A DNA stretch of 64,000 bases from Homarus americanus (taxonomy: Eukaryota > Arthropoda > Malacostraca > Decapoda > Nephropidae): contig NW_024756914.1 of the NCBI RefSeq assembly GCF_018991925.1, positions 5,121,375-5,185,374 on the forward strand, written 5' to 3'. Made by a program: the position numbers and the translations under genes. The first letter of the stretch is position 1. Each line of letters opens with the position of its first letter. The notes under the pieces are model-generated. The model worked only from the letters and a program-made list of their open reading frames with translations. It searched no databases and was not told where the DNA came from. Below, piece after piece: positions 53,034-63,503 of this stretch.

Positions 53034-54008
53034 TGATGGCCACTATCCTTTCAGCCAACTTCCACAGACGATGGCCACTATCCTTTCAGCCAACTTCCAC
53101 AGACGATGGCCACCGTCCCTACAGCAAACTTCCAGAGATGATGGCCACCGTCCCTACAGCAAACTTCCAGAGATGATGGCCACCGTCCATACAGCAAACT
53201 TCCAGAGATGATGGCCACCGTCCCTACAGCAAACTTCCAGAGATGATGGCCACCGTCCCTACAGCAAACTTCCAGAGATGATGGCCACCGTCCCTACAGC
53301 AAACTTCCAGAGATGATGGCCACCGTCCTACAGCAAACTTCCAGAGATGATGGCCACCGTCCCTACAGCAAACTTCCAGAGATGATGGCCACGTCCCTAC
53401 AGCAAACTTCCAGAGATGATGGCCACCGTCCCTACAGCAAACTTCCAGAGATGATGGGAGATGATGGCCACCGTCCTACAGCAAACTTCCAGAGATGATG
53501 GCCACCGTCTACAGCAAACTTCCACAGATGATGACCACTGTCCCTACCTTCCACAGCCACCATCCCTACAGCAAACTTCCACAGATGATGACCACTGTTC
53601 CTACAGCAAGCTTCCACAGATGATGACCACCGTCCCTAGCAAACTTCCACAGATGATGACCACCGTCCCTACAGCAAACTTCCACAGATGATGACCACGT
53701 CCCTACAGCAAACTTCCACAGATGATGACCACTGTTCCTACAGCAAGCTTCCACAGATGATGACCACCGTCCCTACAGCAAACTTCCACAGATGATGACC
53801 ACCGTCCCTACAGCAAACTTCCACAGATGATGACCATCGTCCCTACAGCAAACTTCCACAGATGATGACCATCGTCCCTACAGCAAACTTCCACAGATGA
53901 TGACCACCGTCCCTACAGCAAACTTCCACAGATGATGACCACTGTCCCTACAGCAAACTTCCACAGATGATGACCACCATCCCTACAGCAAACTTCCACC
54001 ACTGATGG
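53034..54008. repeat. 35-bp minisatellite, about 27 copies
   Basis: The unit is close to CAAACTTCCAGAGATGATGG followed by CCACCGTCCCTACAG. The left half carries CCAGAG with GGCC; the right half carries CCACAG with GACC, so two sub-arrays are recognisable. Several units have 1-bp deletions and one has a 10-bp duplication near 53455. Open frames across it are composition artefacts. Confidence 0.95.
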
Positions 54009-55232
54009 CTGGTGTTTAAGTTTTAAGGAACTTCCCTACTATATACTTCTGCCATATACTGTATTCCAACAAATCACCCAAACTACTGCATGAAATATAT
54101 AAGTCGTGGAAGTACAATACTAGATGGTACAGGAGTATATAACACAGCATTGGTAATGATATGAAAATGGCTATGATTGCAGGTTTCCAATTATCCAGAT
54201 GTTTTGCACTTCATAATTATGATGTGTGCACAGCACTTGCGTCTGTTTCTCTATCATGCTTGAAGTGCTGTTTCTTTCAGTCAGTCCACCTAGGTGTGAT
54301 AATGATAATAACACTCCCCTGTAAACATTGTAGCTGGTTTTCTCATGAATCTAAATACATTACTGTATCAATACATGTGGTATTGTATTCTATAACTATG
54401 GCAATAGACTACACAGTGACAAGAGGAAAGAATGGATAAACACCTACAAGAACCTGAAGCCTTTCTTAAAATAATCATTTCTACAGAAGAACCCATAAAG
54501 AGTGTTGTAGTGAGTGTTAGGCGAGTCTACAGCCTGGCACTAGCACCGGCACCAACTATGAAGAATAATAAACTTATTTGACTAATTTAATAATGTTTCG
54601 TACCTTCATGCAGTGAGCCTGGAACTTTACACAGTATTTTGATATGATGGCCTCTATCTCTAGCTGTCTGTATGAACAATGTCTGTAAAAGAAACATATA
54701 AGTAATCTGATATACTGTACTGTAATTGACTCAATCTGATACTTGTACTGTATACTATAATGAATCAATCTGATATACTGTAACTGACTCAATATGATTT
54801 ACTGTTTTTGTTATAGTAAAGGAGATCCGGGTTGGGGATTACAGCAGATAAGAAATACTAAATTTAATCCTTTGTGTGGGGACCAGTAGAACTATTTGCC
54901 ATTACTAAACATTTTCAGCAAGTCAGGTTAACCCATAAGTTCTTACAGTCTCTCTCACCACACTCAGTCTTTGGGACACTGAAGCTATAATGCTCTCTGA
55001 AAAATATAAGTTTGACACATCACAGTCATCACTTAGCTACTAGTTCTACTCTCACTCATTGACTGATTTTAATGTAATATAAACTTTAGAAATATTTACA
55101 TCTAAAATTTTTTAAAAAGTTATAAGTTTGATGGGAAAAAAATCAGCACCAATTCTCTGACAGACCTGGACAACTTTCAGTCCCAGAACAATTGGTACAT
55201 TAATCCCATTTGTAAGTTTTGTTCAGCATAAA
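54009..55232. other. Sequence downstream of the FHIT-type gene
   Basis: No gene. A short diverged tandem repeat of AATCTGATATACTGTA with TGACTCA lies at 54705-54800. No canonical poly(A) signal stands out for the minus strand within 400 bases of the stop at 55233. Confidence 0.45.
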
Positions 55233-55397
55233 TCATAAGCTCCTCAGCTGACCGGCCAGAGCCAATAGCTGCTCCGTAAATGTCCACTCGGAACATTGCT
55301 GGTAATGGCTTAATATAGAGTCGTAGATGTCGTCACTGTTGGTGAGGTCCCCTTCAGTTCTTGGTATGATGTGTGCGTGTAGCTGGAGATACTGCAG
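55233..55397 (-). CDS. FHIT: FHIT-type exon B2: altered HIT motif and C-terminus, copy 2
   Basis: Acceptor TTTTTTTTAG. LQYLQLHAHIIPRTEGDLTN then SDDIYDSILSHYQQ and TEQLLALAGQLRSL to TGA. It keeps PRxxGD and the NDxIY-like loop that exon B lacks. The first His of the triad is Gln; the second (nucleophile position) and third are His. Two further AGs in the first 15 bases (CTGCAG, CTCCAG) allow shorter starts. Confidence 0.83.
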   Translation of the reverse strand: MQYLQLHAHIIPRTEGDLTNSDDIYDSILSHYQQCSEWTFTEQLLALAGQLRSL

Positions 55398-58300
55398 CTA
55401 AAAAAAACGTATCAATATTAAATTCATACATTTTCATATGTAGAATGTACTTATATATCTCTTACATATACAGTACTTCAATAACTTTTACAAGTACAGT
55501 AGTACCCCGATTTACGCGGTCAATTGAACCCACAGGGTACCGCGGAAAGTGAAAAAGTGAAAACCGCGTAAAGTGAAAAAGTGAAAACCGCGTAAAGTGA
55601 ACAACAGAACATATGGGATTAATTCCAATAGAGACTGGCCCGACCCCCAAACTCCACTTTTTCCGACACAATACCTATGTTGTAGTAAAAATAACATCTA
55701 AATTTTATGATGGTATGCTCACACAATTAATATTTAAGAGAAATACAGTCGCCAGGTTAATGTTCATTCAAATAATGGACTCAAATCTCCCCCCCTCTTC
55801 CCAGCTCACTGGCCCCCAACCTCTCTGAGAAATGATTGGGTGAAACACTAGATTTTAACGTTTAGTAATAAATAATACCTCAGACTAAAGTTAGGATAAT
55901 ATAATTGACATTTCTGGATTTCTTGCAGGTCAGGGAATATTTTGAATGTAAACTTCATATATTTTGCACAAAAGATAAAATACTTGCTTTGTGTAAACCA
56001 AATTATGACATTAGATCTAAAATTTGTATGTCTAATGCAAAATCCATGATCATCATATTGTAGGAATTCCAGCAATATAAATTATATTCTGGCCGGGTAA
56101 TTTGTATGAATTTTATGAGCTAAATAAAAAAAAATAAAAAATATACTTCACGCGTATATGAGTAGATGCACCGCGGAAAGTGAAAGTCCGGTTCTGGCAA
56201 GGTACTGCGTAAATGAGAAATCGCGGAAAGTGAAACCATGTAAAGCTGGGTAATACTGTATATAGTACTGTATAGTCTTTGTGGATTGTCTACAAAATTT
56301 ACATTGACTCAACAAGATTGAGCTACCATATCATGCTTCTTGAGCACATTGGCCTTGTTAGGATGTACCAACCACACTCAGGTCCATCAGTACCCAGAGA
56401 AAAATATGTTCCTGACTGATATGGATGATGCCACTCAAAGCCAGAATGGCTGAAGGGCTTTTAAATTGTCACCCTTGTTGACCACTTCAATCTTCTCCTC
56501 ACCGGACATAGTTTAGGTTACTTGTACGGCTTTTTAAATTTTTCAACTTTTATCTAAAGAGGAAAGTGTCTTGTAATGATGAGATATTCATTTGTAGATT
56601 TGAAAGTGTGATTAGTTTAAGTTTTAGGTTTTGAGGGAAGAGGACTGCACCCTTATACTACATCTTTGAACCCACTAACAGCACTTCAGTCTGGCTGTTG
56701 TTCTACTTAACTTGTCATGATGTGAGGGTAAGTATCATGGGTTGTCAGTTTGTTTTCAATTGTAAAAAGAAGTTTTTGGAACTAACACCACATTTATGGA
56801 TTAAATAAACAAGCTTGATGACAAATGATAGTTTGATAAAAATTCTTATCCTGTGGCATTTAACATTTCTAAATACTAAAATGAATTAACAATTCCTCTT
56901 GTCTGTAGTCACAAAGTAAATTACTACCTAGATACTACAGTACAGTACAGCACAGTATACTCCCTAAGACACTATTCAGCCTAATCCATAGGGTCAGCTT
57001 CCAGCAGACGCTGCACATAAATTATCATGAACTATGAATCAAAGACACTTAAGGGGTTAACTTTTAGGCCTCAAAACATTACCCTCTTCTTCCACTTATA
57101 AGTTACACAATCCTCTAAAATATGCAGGAAAACACATCAAGGATATGTTACATTAAAAGATGCTTCATTTTACTGTACCTGATCTGCCTGAGATGAGTGT
57201 GAGTTCTCTAGGAGGACGATGGTAGAGGAGTCAGCATTCTGGCTGGTCTCCACAAGGTGCTGGGCTGACTGCACACTCAGAAATAAATCTGTGAGCTGGT
57301 CTGCACTCGCCTTCCTAAACCCTATTGACGGCTTAAGCAGGGTAACATACACATCTTGTTGTGAGTTAAGAACAATGACAGTTTGGGATGTGATAAAAAA
57401 ATTGTATTCATAAAGAATTTACATGATAAAAGATAAAGACTTGATATAATAAATTAACAGATAGAAGAAGAAGAGGAGAAAGTAGAAGGGGAAGAGGAGG
57501 AAGAAGGAGAACAGGAGGAAGAAGGGGAAGAAGGGAGCAGAGTACTGTACTCCAACACAAACCAGCAGCTTTACTTTATCTGGTAAATTCCTGCACTTTC
57601 CTTTTCTTATTTTCAGTTCCAAGTCAGTAGATGGTACAGTGGTATGCATGTATCTCACACTATATGTCCTGGGTTCAATCCCTGGGCCAGGTCAAGTGAG
57701 CTTATGAATGAGATGGGTTTTAGTGCAGTGGACTTGATGATGTCTCAGTAGGATAGAGTGAGGTAAAGTGTATAAGTCAGGCAGTGTGTGTGTGTGTGTG
57801 GTGCTGTAGATGGAGAGCCTCATGATCCTAATGCTTTACACTCATAAAACTAAGACAATAAGAACTAAGTATTGATGAAAGAGTTAAGGAGTCAGAGGGA
57901 ATCAGAAATGTATTAGCTACAGCAAGGTACACAAAACCACCTGTTGTGTGTGTGTGTGAGATACAGTTTTGGTTGTTGGCAAAGGGAGCTTTTACAAACT
58001 AAAATCTAAGTACTGTCCAGTACAGAAAGTTCCCATAAAGCATGTTTTTGTAGTGTAATTTGGTTACAACGCAACGAATGTATTAGGAAACACATTTTCT
58101 ATGACGTGGATGTGATTTGGATATGACACGATTGAATAAAGGGGACTATGTCACTCAAGTAGAAATAAGCGGTTTTGCAGTCACCTCGGCGTAGCATCAC
58201 TCAAGGTAGGATGCACCACCCCTGCAGTCTCCATACACATCTGATGTGCTATTGCAGACTGTATCAACTTTATTGTTTTTAATTGCAATGAGTGACAAGG

Positions 58301-61300
58301 GTGTGAAACATTCTGGTAGTGGAAGTGAAGTAAAACAAAGAAAAGCTATTATTGTACTCTTGAAAAAATAATTGATGTGATAAAGCAGTATGAACCTTCA
58401 CTTCTATCGGCAGACTGACTCCACCTCCTCCTCCACCACTCATCTCAAACAACCATCTTCTCTTCTTGTCGTGAGTGTTAAAACATTTTCAGAAGTTTAT
58501 TTACATTTCTTATGGTTAAAATTTTTTTTAAAGGTTTTATCATAAAAAGCATTTAAGTGAGTGACACTCCATTATGTATTATTTCCTTCTGTACCCTCCT
58601 CAATGGCTCCATTTTGTATCACTTAGCAATGTAGTCTAACACGCTGTAACAAGCATTACTCCCTTTCATGTTTTTATTCTATTATTGAATAATTTTATCA
58701 AACAAAGTTATTATAAAACACATAAAAACTAGCAAAAATATAACAAAGTGTAAAGAAAAATTTTCAGTAATGTTGGTGTTCTTGAACCTATTACGCCCTA
58801 ACTCCTCAAATTCCAATGAACAATTGTTACTACAATGTGATTTTTCTATAATGGGGTGTGTCTCAGAAATGCAACTACAATACAGTACTGTACTGCTGAA
58901 GCCACACAGTATATAAATGAGAAAATATTGTTACTGTAGTAAATACAATACTGTACTGTATATGAATATACAGTTATAGGAGTTATACCGTAAAAATTCT
59001 TAAACCTTATAAAAGGATACGACCCGGCAAAACAGGGTTAGGCGCCACAAAGGCACAGGAATGTTTTGTTTTAACAAACACACAACCGCTGGGAACTTTT
59101 ACTGAACCAAACTGGAAGCTCTGGGGACACCTCGGGTCAGGAACTTCCACATCACTGGAAATAAAGTCACTCATGGAATTAAATAATCTAACTTTGTATA
59201 CCTGGTGTTATATATACAGTAAAGTTATGGGCACATGATTATTTTATTCATTTATTCCATGTTTATCAATTCCCCTATCTCCCACCTTCCCCAAGACCAC
59301 TGATAGCCTGCAGCAGCTCACCAACTACCAATTGTAGTTTTCGTGCCTTAAGGAGCAAGTTTAATTTATGTTGACTGTTCCATTGTAGCACTAAATTATT
59401 TACATCATTGTAGCTTGTGTTTCGATTGTTTAATTGTCTATTTAATTCAGGTTTTCAGATTCTAGAATCAGGCGGAGACCAGACTATAACAGCGGCAGAG
59501 ACTTACATTCCTTGTGCAGTACAGTGATATCTCTGTTAGCCGGAACAATTGGTGCAAAGAACTTCCGGGAATGAGATTTCGAGGTAACGAGACGACTCTC
59601 TCAAAGCTGGAAAAAATCCCTCATCCCCAGAATTTTCTGTGCATTGGAAAAATTTTCTCAGAATTTCCAGAAAATGCACCTGATTTTCATCTCTCAAACC
59701 CAGAAAAAAAATCCCCCAATCTCCAGAATTTTCCAGAAAATTCCAGCTTTGGGAAAGCCATCAAAGAATTCCGGCTAATGGATATATTACTTAAGTTTTT
59801 AAATATATTTCAGTGGCGTATTCTTAATGAATACAAGGCATGCATTGCATGCCTTGTAAAGAGCAAAATATATTTTTAAATAGTACATAGTACCTTGAAT
59901 AATACAGATTTAATTTTAGAGTCTTCACAGTTTTCACTCAGGAAAGCTGAGGAGACTCAGCATCCCTCAATGGACATATAGACATAACCATCCTAACAAT
60001 AACATGCTAAAATTAACTTTATTGTGTTGGACCATAAGGAATTTGAGCTATTTTAGTCAAATTTAATACTTTTTCCCTTAATAAGCACGAAGTCTAATGT
60101 TATACGGTGATATTATATTACCTAAGAGTTGTTGTTCCATAAGAGTGGCTATTTAATAAGGCTTCTGTAAATGTAATGGGTACAAATGCATGCACATCAA
60201 AAACTGCATTCACTTGTCGAGAGGCTTTGTAGACCGGCGACGACTCTCAGTCAGCTGGACAAAACTGGTCCACATTATTAGTTTTAATATTTCTCAATAA
60301 CTCTACAGTCCACTTTCAGTTATAGTTTTTTCACTTGGGAAAGTTATTCAGTTTTCTGTTTTACTTGAAATAATAATCAGATCATATAAATATAAATATT
60401 TACTAACTATTTAAATTACTTTTATCCTCTTTCCCACTGATCGGCTCGTTAGCCACTTGGGCGGTCGGTCACGTCTCATACTCACTGGTGGCAGATACTG
60501 GGCATGAACTGGCTCCTGAAGATATCGGAACCTGCACCAGTGTTGGTCAAGTCTGGCCTTGAATGAGCTCACACTCGGTGCCATCACAATAAGATCATTG
60601 GCAACTTTACAGAGGGCCAGTGTTGTGCATGATGCCAAGTCATTTTTTTAACTACTTTATTTCTAACTTACTGTAGATCACACTGAAAGTTTAATATTCT
60701 TTTGACGTAAGAATTTTTGCACCCATTATCAAATGTTTTATAATAGATACTTTGTCAGATGCCACTGATATAATTTAAGAAATTGGGTATTAATAAAAAT
60801 TTTACACCCCATATTTAGAGAAAGGCCAGATCCTGCTTAATATTTGATTTGATAACTGATATATGAGGTGTTCTGCATGCCTCATCAGTGCAACCACGGT
60901 ACGCCACTGATATATTTTCTTGCATCAGTTTTATTCAGATGATTTTCAGTGATTATTGAATGTAACTCATTATTCTCTACTTCCTTATACTGTACTATTG
61001 TCCAATCTCCAGATGCATTAATTTGTGTGAGCTTCTTCAAAGCATTTTGTGGCAAGATTTTCCTGTATGCGTACATAGTAGCAGGTCAGCCTGGGTTAAT
61101 GGTGATTAGCAACTGTGACCCTCCCTCTGCTGTACAGGCATCATTTTGATGGAAAGACTTGGTCTTCTTCTTGCCTCACTAACACTTTATGTGGTCAAGT
61201 TAGTTTGTGCTCCTTTGCTGGGGATGAAAGTTGTGTTAGACTGTTCTCTCAATCAGGTAGGATGTAATAATGTGTATATAGTGTGTATTTTTTCTGTAAA

Positions 61301-63503
61301 TAGATCATTTATGGCACAAAAGTACACCATAGGTCTATTTCCTCCATTGATATTCTGAGGATGATCACTTGAACTGAACCTATAAGGGACATACAGTTTA
61401 TGGCCATGTACTGTATCAGTGTTATACCTGGCAGTACAGTACCGGGTAGTTACTATTTGTTGGTTCTCACGTGTAACTGTGTCCTACGTTAAAGCCTCAA
61501 GAAGATCATTTTTGTGATTACTTGTTCTCCCTCTTTCTCCCCTTGTGAATCAGTGGTACCTCCACTTGTGTTATTTCTACCTAACATTGACTTGTTATAA
61601 TACTACAAAACACTTTAACCCTTTCTAAATACAGTACCAAACTGCTGCACACCTTCCTTTACTACTTAAGTAAATACAATCCACTTTGTATGTTATTACC
61701 CACTACTGTATGTAAAGTATAGTCAACATCTCTGTCCAATCTTTTTATCCCCAATTTTTCTTCCATCCTCTCACAGAAAATTTCACTAAATACATTCTTA
61801 TGCTTCTCGTTCATCTTCAAACAAAACACGACTTACTCAGAAATGCCCGAAACAGTGTTGGACAAGCCCGGGAGGATCTGCATGGCCACCCCTCTCAGCT
61901 GACCGGCTTCCTCCTCCATCTCTGTTGTGTCTCGCCACTGACTAACAAAGTCCTCTTCATGTCCCTGTAGTTTCTGTGTTGGTGCTGAGCTTTGTGGTAC
62001 AATATGAATGTGAATGTGCTGAAACAAAGAAGAAAGTCAAAGTTACCATATTATTTCATCAATATTTGTACATTTACTGTACTGTGTTTCCATCGGTAAC
62101 ATGATATGGAAGTTAAATAATAGTATATCTTAAACCTCTTAAAGATCATCAGCATCTACCTTTAAATTTATTACTTTCAATTTGCACTTATTGTATTATT
62201 ATCAGACCATACATACATCAATGGTTTGTCCTGCTGCTGGTCCATCCTGGATAGCAATCTGGCAGCTCTCAGGTTTGTATTGACACATAACAACTTCAAG
62301 AGCTTTTTGGGTTAGCTGAGCCAAGTCACTAATCTCTGGAACCTGCAACTCTACTAGACGTTTAGCTGGCCTCTCTGAAGTCACAAGGATGTCTGTATCT
62401 TGAGTTAAGCATTACATAACAAGAGTTTTAATGGCAGTATCGAATAAAATGAAAGAATCATACTATATTACTATTTTCTGGCAGAAATCACAGCCCCTCC
62501 ATTATACTGTATCAGCTAATTCTGTTCTATTAACTCACTTAAGTAACCCAGCAGTCCTTCCCTCACCATCAATCACACTCTTCATCTCCAAAATGGTGGA
62601 GATCAGGTCTTTCATAATCTCTGTCTGCCCAACCAGCACACTATGCCGAAGTTATGGTACCACTCTCCTTTGTTCACTGAATTTGGCATTGACAAAAAAA
62701 TTTATTTCAGGAACAATCCTCTATTTTTACCTTGTGCTCTTTGCCAAGCAGCTGTGGTGGTCTAAAGTCAGCTAGACACAGGAGTGGAGGAGGGAAGTAG
62801 TCCCTCTCATTTACCTTACAAACCTCTGATCTTATTTTGAAACTTGTGGTTTGGAAGTTGTTAGCAAACTGATTCAAATCATATCAAACAACAGTACTGA
62901 GGGTGAGTTGGGTGAAATCACTACTGATGAGTAAACTATATACTGTATAGGTACTCACTGTGAAGAATGGGAAGAATCCACAAAAACTTTAAAAGGAAAT
63001 CCCGACTTTCCCTCACCACAATGAACCACCACCAAGCCTGAGCCTAACCTACACTCACTAACAGACTAAAGGAAACAAAGTAACTCAAGAAGATCCCAAC
63101 ACAAAGCTTATAAATGAGAAGATGAGAGTAGCGTCTTGCATACAGTCACAGAAACAATGGCTGATAGGCAAAAGATTATATTACCTGGATCGAAAAGAAA
63201 ACTAAAAAATTTAAATAATTTCTAAAGGTGTGATAAATAACTAACTGTTCAAGAACACTTAGTACTATTATTCAACATTAATATCAACAATGGGACAAGA
63301 TATCAAACTTCAATAAATTCTTGACCTAAACTAATAAAAAATAGAGTTGATAATATAGAAGAATACGTCCTGGCACCAGAGGCTTCTTGTTGACGAACGC
63401 TTGGGAAAGACGAGACTTGAGGAACACACACGACCCAGGGACCGCGACCGTACCAAACTGATAACTGATGTATGGACTTGGAAATGGATACAGGTCACAG
63501 ATC
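55233..63503 (-). CDS. FHIT: FHIT-type HIT-domain hydrolase locus: one upstream exon, two alternative terminal exon pairs
   Basis: FHIT proteins cleave diadenosine triphosphate using a histidine-triad site in the cytosol. Exon E1 (63503-63367) encodes FGTVAVPGSCVFLKSRL and AFVNKKPLVPG, ending with one base (C). Two exons begin with AT to rebuild the conserved GH: A (62398-62217) and A2 (57354-57179). A joins in phase to B (62018-61833, HIHIHIVP, stop TAA). A2 joins in phase to B2 (55397-55233, QLHAHIIPR, stop TGA). E1+A+B and E1+A2+B2 both give a complete HIT fold; joining B to A2 would shift the frame and stop within about seven residues. E1 starts inside a codon, so at least one more exon lies to the right. 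The sequence DLY just before the HIT domain recalls the nitrilase end of invertebrate NitFhit fusions, but no nitrilase domain is visible. Partial gene duplication is the alternative reading. Confidence 0.85.
55497..56258. mobile_element. TA-flanked Tigger/pogo-like element (762 bp) in the FHIT locus
   Basis: Ends CAGTAGTACCCCGATTTACG and, inverted, CAGTATTACCCAGCTTTACA, with TA on both sides. GCGGAAAGTGAAA and CGCGTAAAGTGAA repeats occur at both sub-terminal regions. It lies between exons B2 and A2. No transposase is seen. Confidence 0.82.
56259..57178 (-). other. Intron between exons B2 and A2, remainder
   Basis: Unique sequence with a CAGTACAGTACAGCACAGTA run at 56938. No gene-like segment. 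Confidence 0.5.
57179..57354 (-). CDS. FHIT: FHIT-type exon A2: middle of HIT domain, copy 2
   Basis: Acceptor TTCTTAACTCACAACAAG, donor GTACAG, 58 full codons, the same number as the human segment. It reads VYVTLLKPSIGFRKASADQL and TDLFLSVQSAQHLVE, clearly FHIT-like (VLVxPLRP, ADLFxxxQ). The conserved QDGPxAGQ is replaced by ENSHSSQADQ, so the substrate pocket has changed. Confidence 0.85.
57628..57760 (+). mobile_element. tRNA-derived SINE
   Basis: ATGGTACAGTGGTATGCATG (A-box-like) and GGGTTCAATCC (B-box) 20 bases later, inside a tRNA-like CCTGGGTTCAATCCCTGGGC arm. The D-arm and T-arm are readable but the cloverleaf is incomplete, so it is a SINE head and not a tRNA gene. Related to the SINE at 16755. 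Confidence 0.7.
57761..59521 (-). other. Long intron of the FHIT locus, left part
   Basis: Short (TG)n runs at 57786 and 57948. At 58022 CAGAAAGTTCCCATAAAGCA resembles a Tigger-like start without a recognised partner. I searched here for a second copy of exon E1 and found none. Confidence 0.45.
59522..59792. mobile_element. MITE (271 bp), Tigger/pogo-like
   Basis: Begins CAGTGATATCTCTGTTAGCC GG after TA. Ends, inverted, with GTAATATATCCATTAGCCGG; the last base pair of the outer CAG is mutated. The middle is made of CCAGAAAA/GGAAAA words. Partial relatives lie at 47473 and 48570. Confidence 0.72.
59811..60909. mobile_element. hAT-type non-autonomous transposon with intact target duplication
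   Basis: Terminal inverted repeats CAGTGGCGTA (59811-59820) and its inverse (60900-60909), flanked on both sides by the 8-bp duplication ATATATTT (59803-59810 and 60910-60917). Both are hAT hallmarks, as is a GGCATGC sub-terminal repeat near each end. The 1,099-bp interior has no transposase. It contains a LINE 3' end at about 60420-60600. Confidence 0.92.
60420..60600 (-). mobile_element. LINE 3'-end fragment inside the hAT element
   Basis: Closely matches the last part of the LINE at 20373-23600. The minus strand reads [20 protein letters not shown] and LQEPVHAQYLPPV, and the flanking GATCGGCTCGTTAGCC is shared. A 5'-truncated LINE insertion into the hAT element, or capture by it, would explain this. 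Confidence 0.85.
60918..61067 (-). pseudogene. Unrecognised coding-like remnant next to the hAT element
   Basis: On the minus strand about 50 codons read YAYRKILPQNALKKLTQINA and SGDWTIVQYKEVENNELHSI, then ITENHLNKTDARK. The frame runs straight into the hAT target duplication and stops inside the transposon. Residue use looks like a real protein but I do not recognise the family. It could be a lost exon, a processed-gene fragment or part of another transposon. Confidence 0.3.
61068..61832 (-). other. Region between exon B and the hAT element
   Basis: Non-repeated sequence; would be 3' untranslated or intronic depending on which terminal exons are used. No AATAAA was seen on the minus strand here. 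Confidence 0.45.
61833..62018 (-). CDS. FHIT: FHIT-type exon B: HIT motif and C-terminus, copy 1
   Basis: Acceptor TTCTTTGTTTCAG. It starts directly with HIHIHIVPQ, the complete His-x-His-x-His triad. It then reads GHEEDFVSQWRDTTEMEEEA and GQLRGVAMQILPGLSNTVSG to TAA, with SQWR..EMEEEA resembling the FHIT C-terminus. The loop with NDxIY found in human FHIT is missing. The stop overlaps a GA-GTAAGT that looks like a donor, so splicing onward cannot be excluded. Confidence 0.88.
   Translation of the reverse strand, partial: HIHIHIVPQSSAPTQKLQGHEEDFVSQWRDTTEMEEEAGQLRGVAMQILPGLSNTVSGISE
62217..62398 (-). CDS. FHIT: FHIT-type exon A: middle of HIT domain, copy 1
   Basis: Acceptor TGCTTAACTCAAG, donor GTATGT, 60 full codons. 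After the split His it reads TDILVTSERPAKRLVEL, then EISDLAQLTQKALEVV, and ends QDGPAAGQTID. The Gln of QDGPxAGQT is a conserved active-site position of FHIT. Two residues longer than the human equivalent (TD after GH). Confidence 0.88.
62399..63366 (-). other. Intron between exons E1 and A
   Basis: 968 bp with GTATTC and CTCAAG borders. A 38-codon frame containing VLVGQTEIMKDLISTILEMK (around 62650-62560) ends in a GTGAGG donor in the same phase as E1. A cassette exon is conceivable but it would break the GH junction, so it is not called. Confidence 0.5.
63367..63503 (-). CDS. FHIT: FHIT-type exon E1: N-terminal part of HIT domain
   Basis: Acceptor TTTATCCCTTCCTCAG, donor GTATTC. 137 bases: one completing base, 45 codons, one left over. 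The protein runs ICDLYPFPSPYISYQFGTVA then VPGSCVFLKSRLSQAFVNKK and PLVPG. Matching features of human FHIT are FG near the start, VFLK and FxxVNxKPxVPGH. Confidence 0.88.

Noticed and set aside
53034..54008. Possible CRISPR-like array or repeat protein
   Set aside because: The 35-bp units are contiguous with no unique spacers; open frames reflect unit length and composition.
57628..57700. tRNA gene on the plus strand
   Set aside because: A and B boxes are present but the acceptor stem and anticodon arm do not pair; it fits a SINE head.
62553..62663. Extra FHIT exon containing VLVGQTEIMKDLISTILEMK
   Set aside because: Phase and donor fit, but the acceptor is weak and inclusion would separate PG from H at the conserved junction. 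A 38-codon frame can arise by chance.
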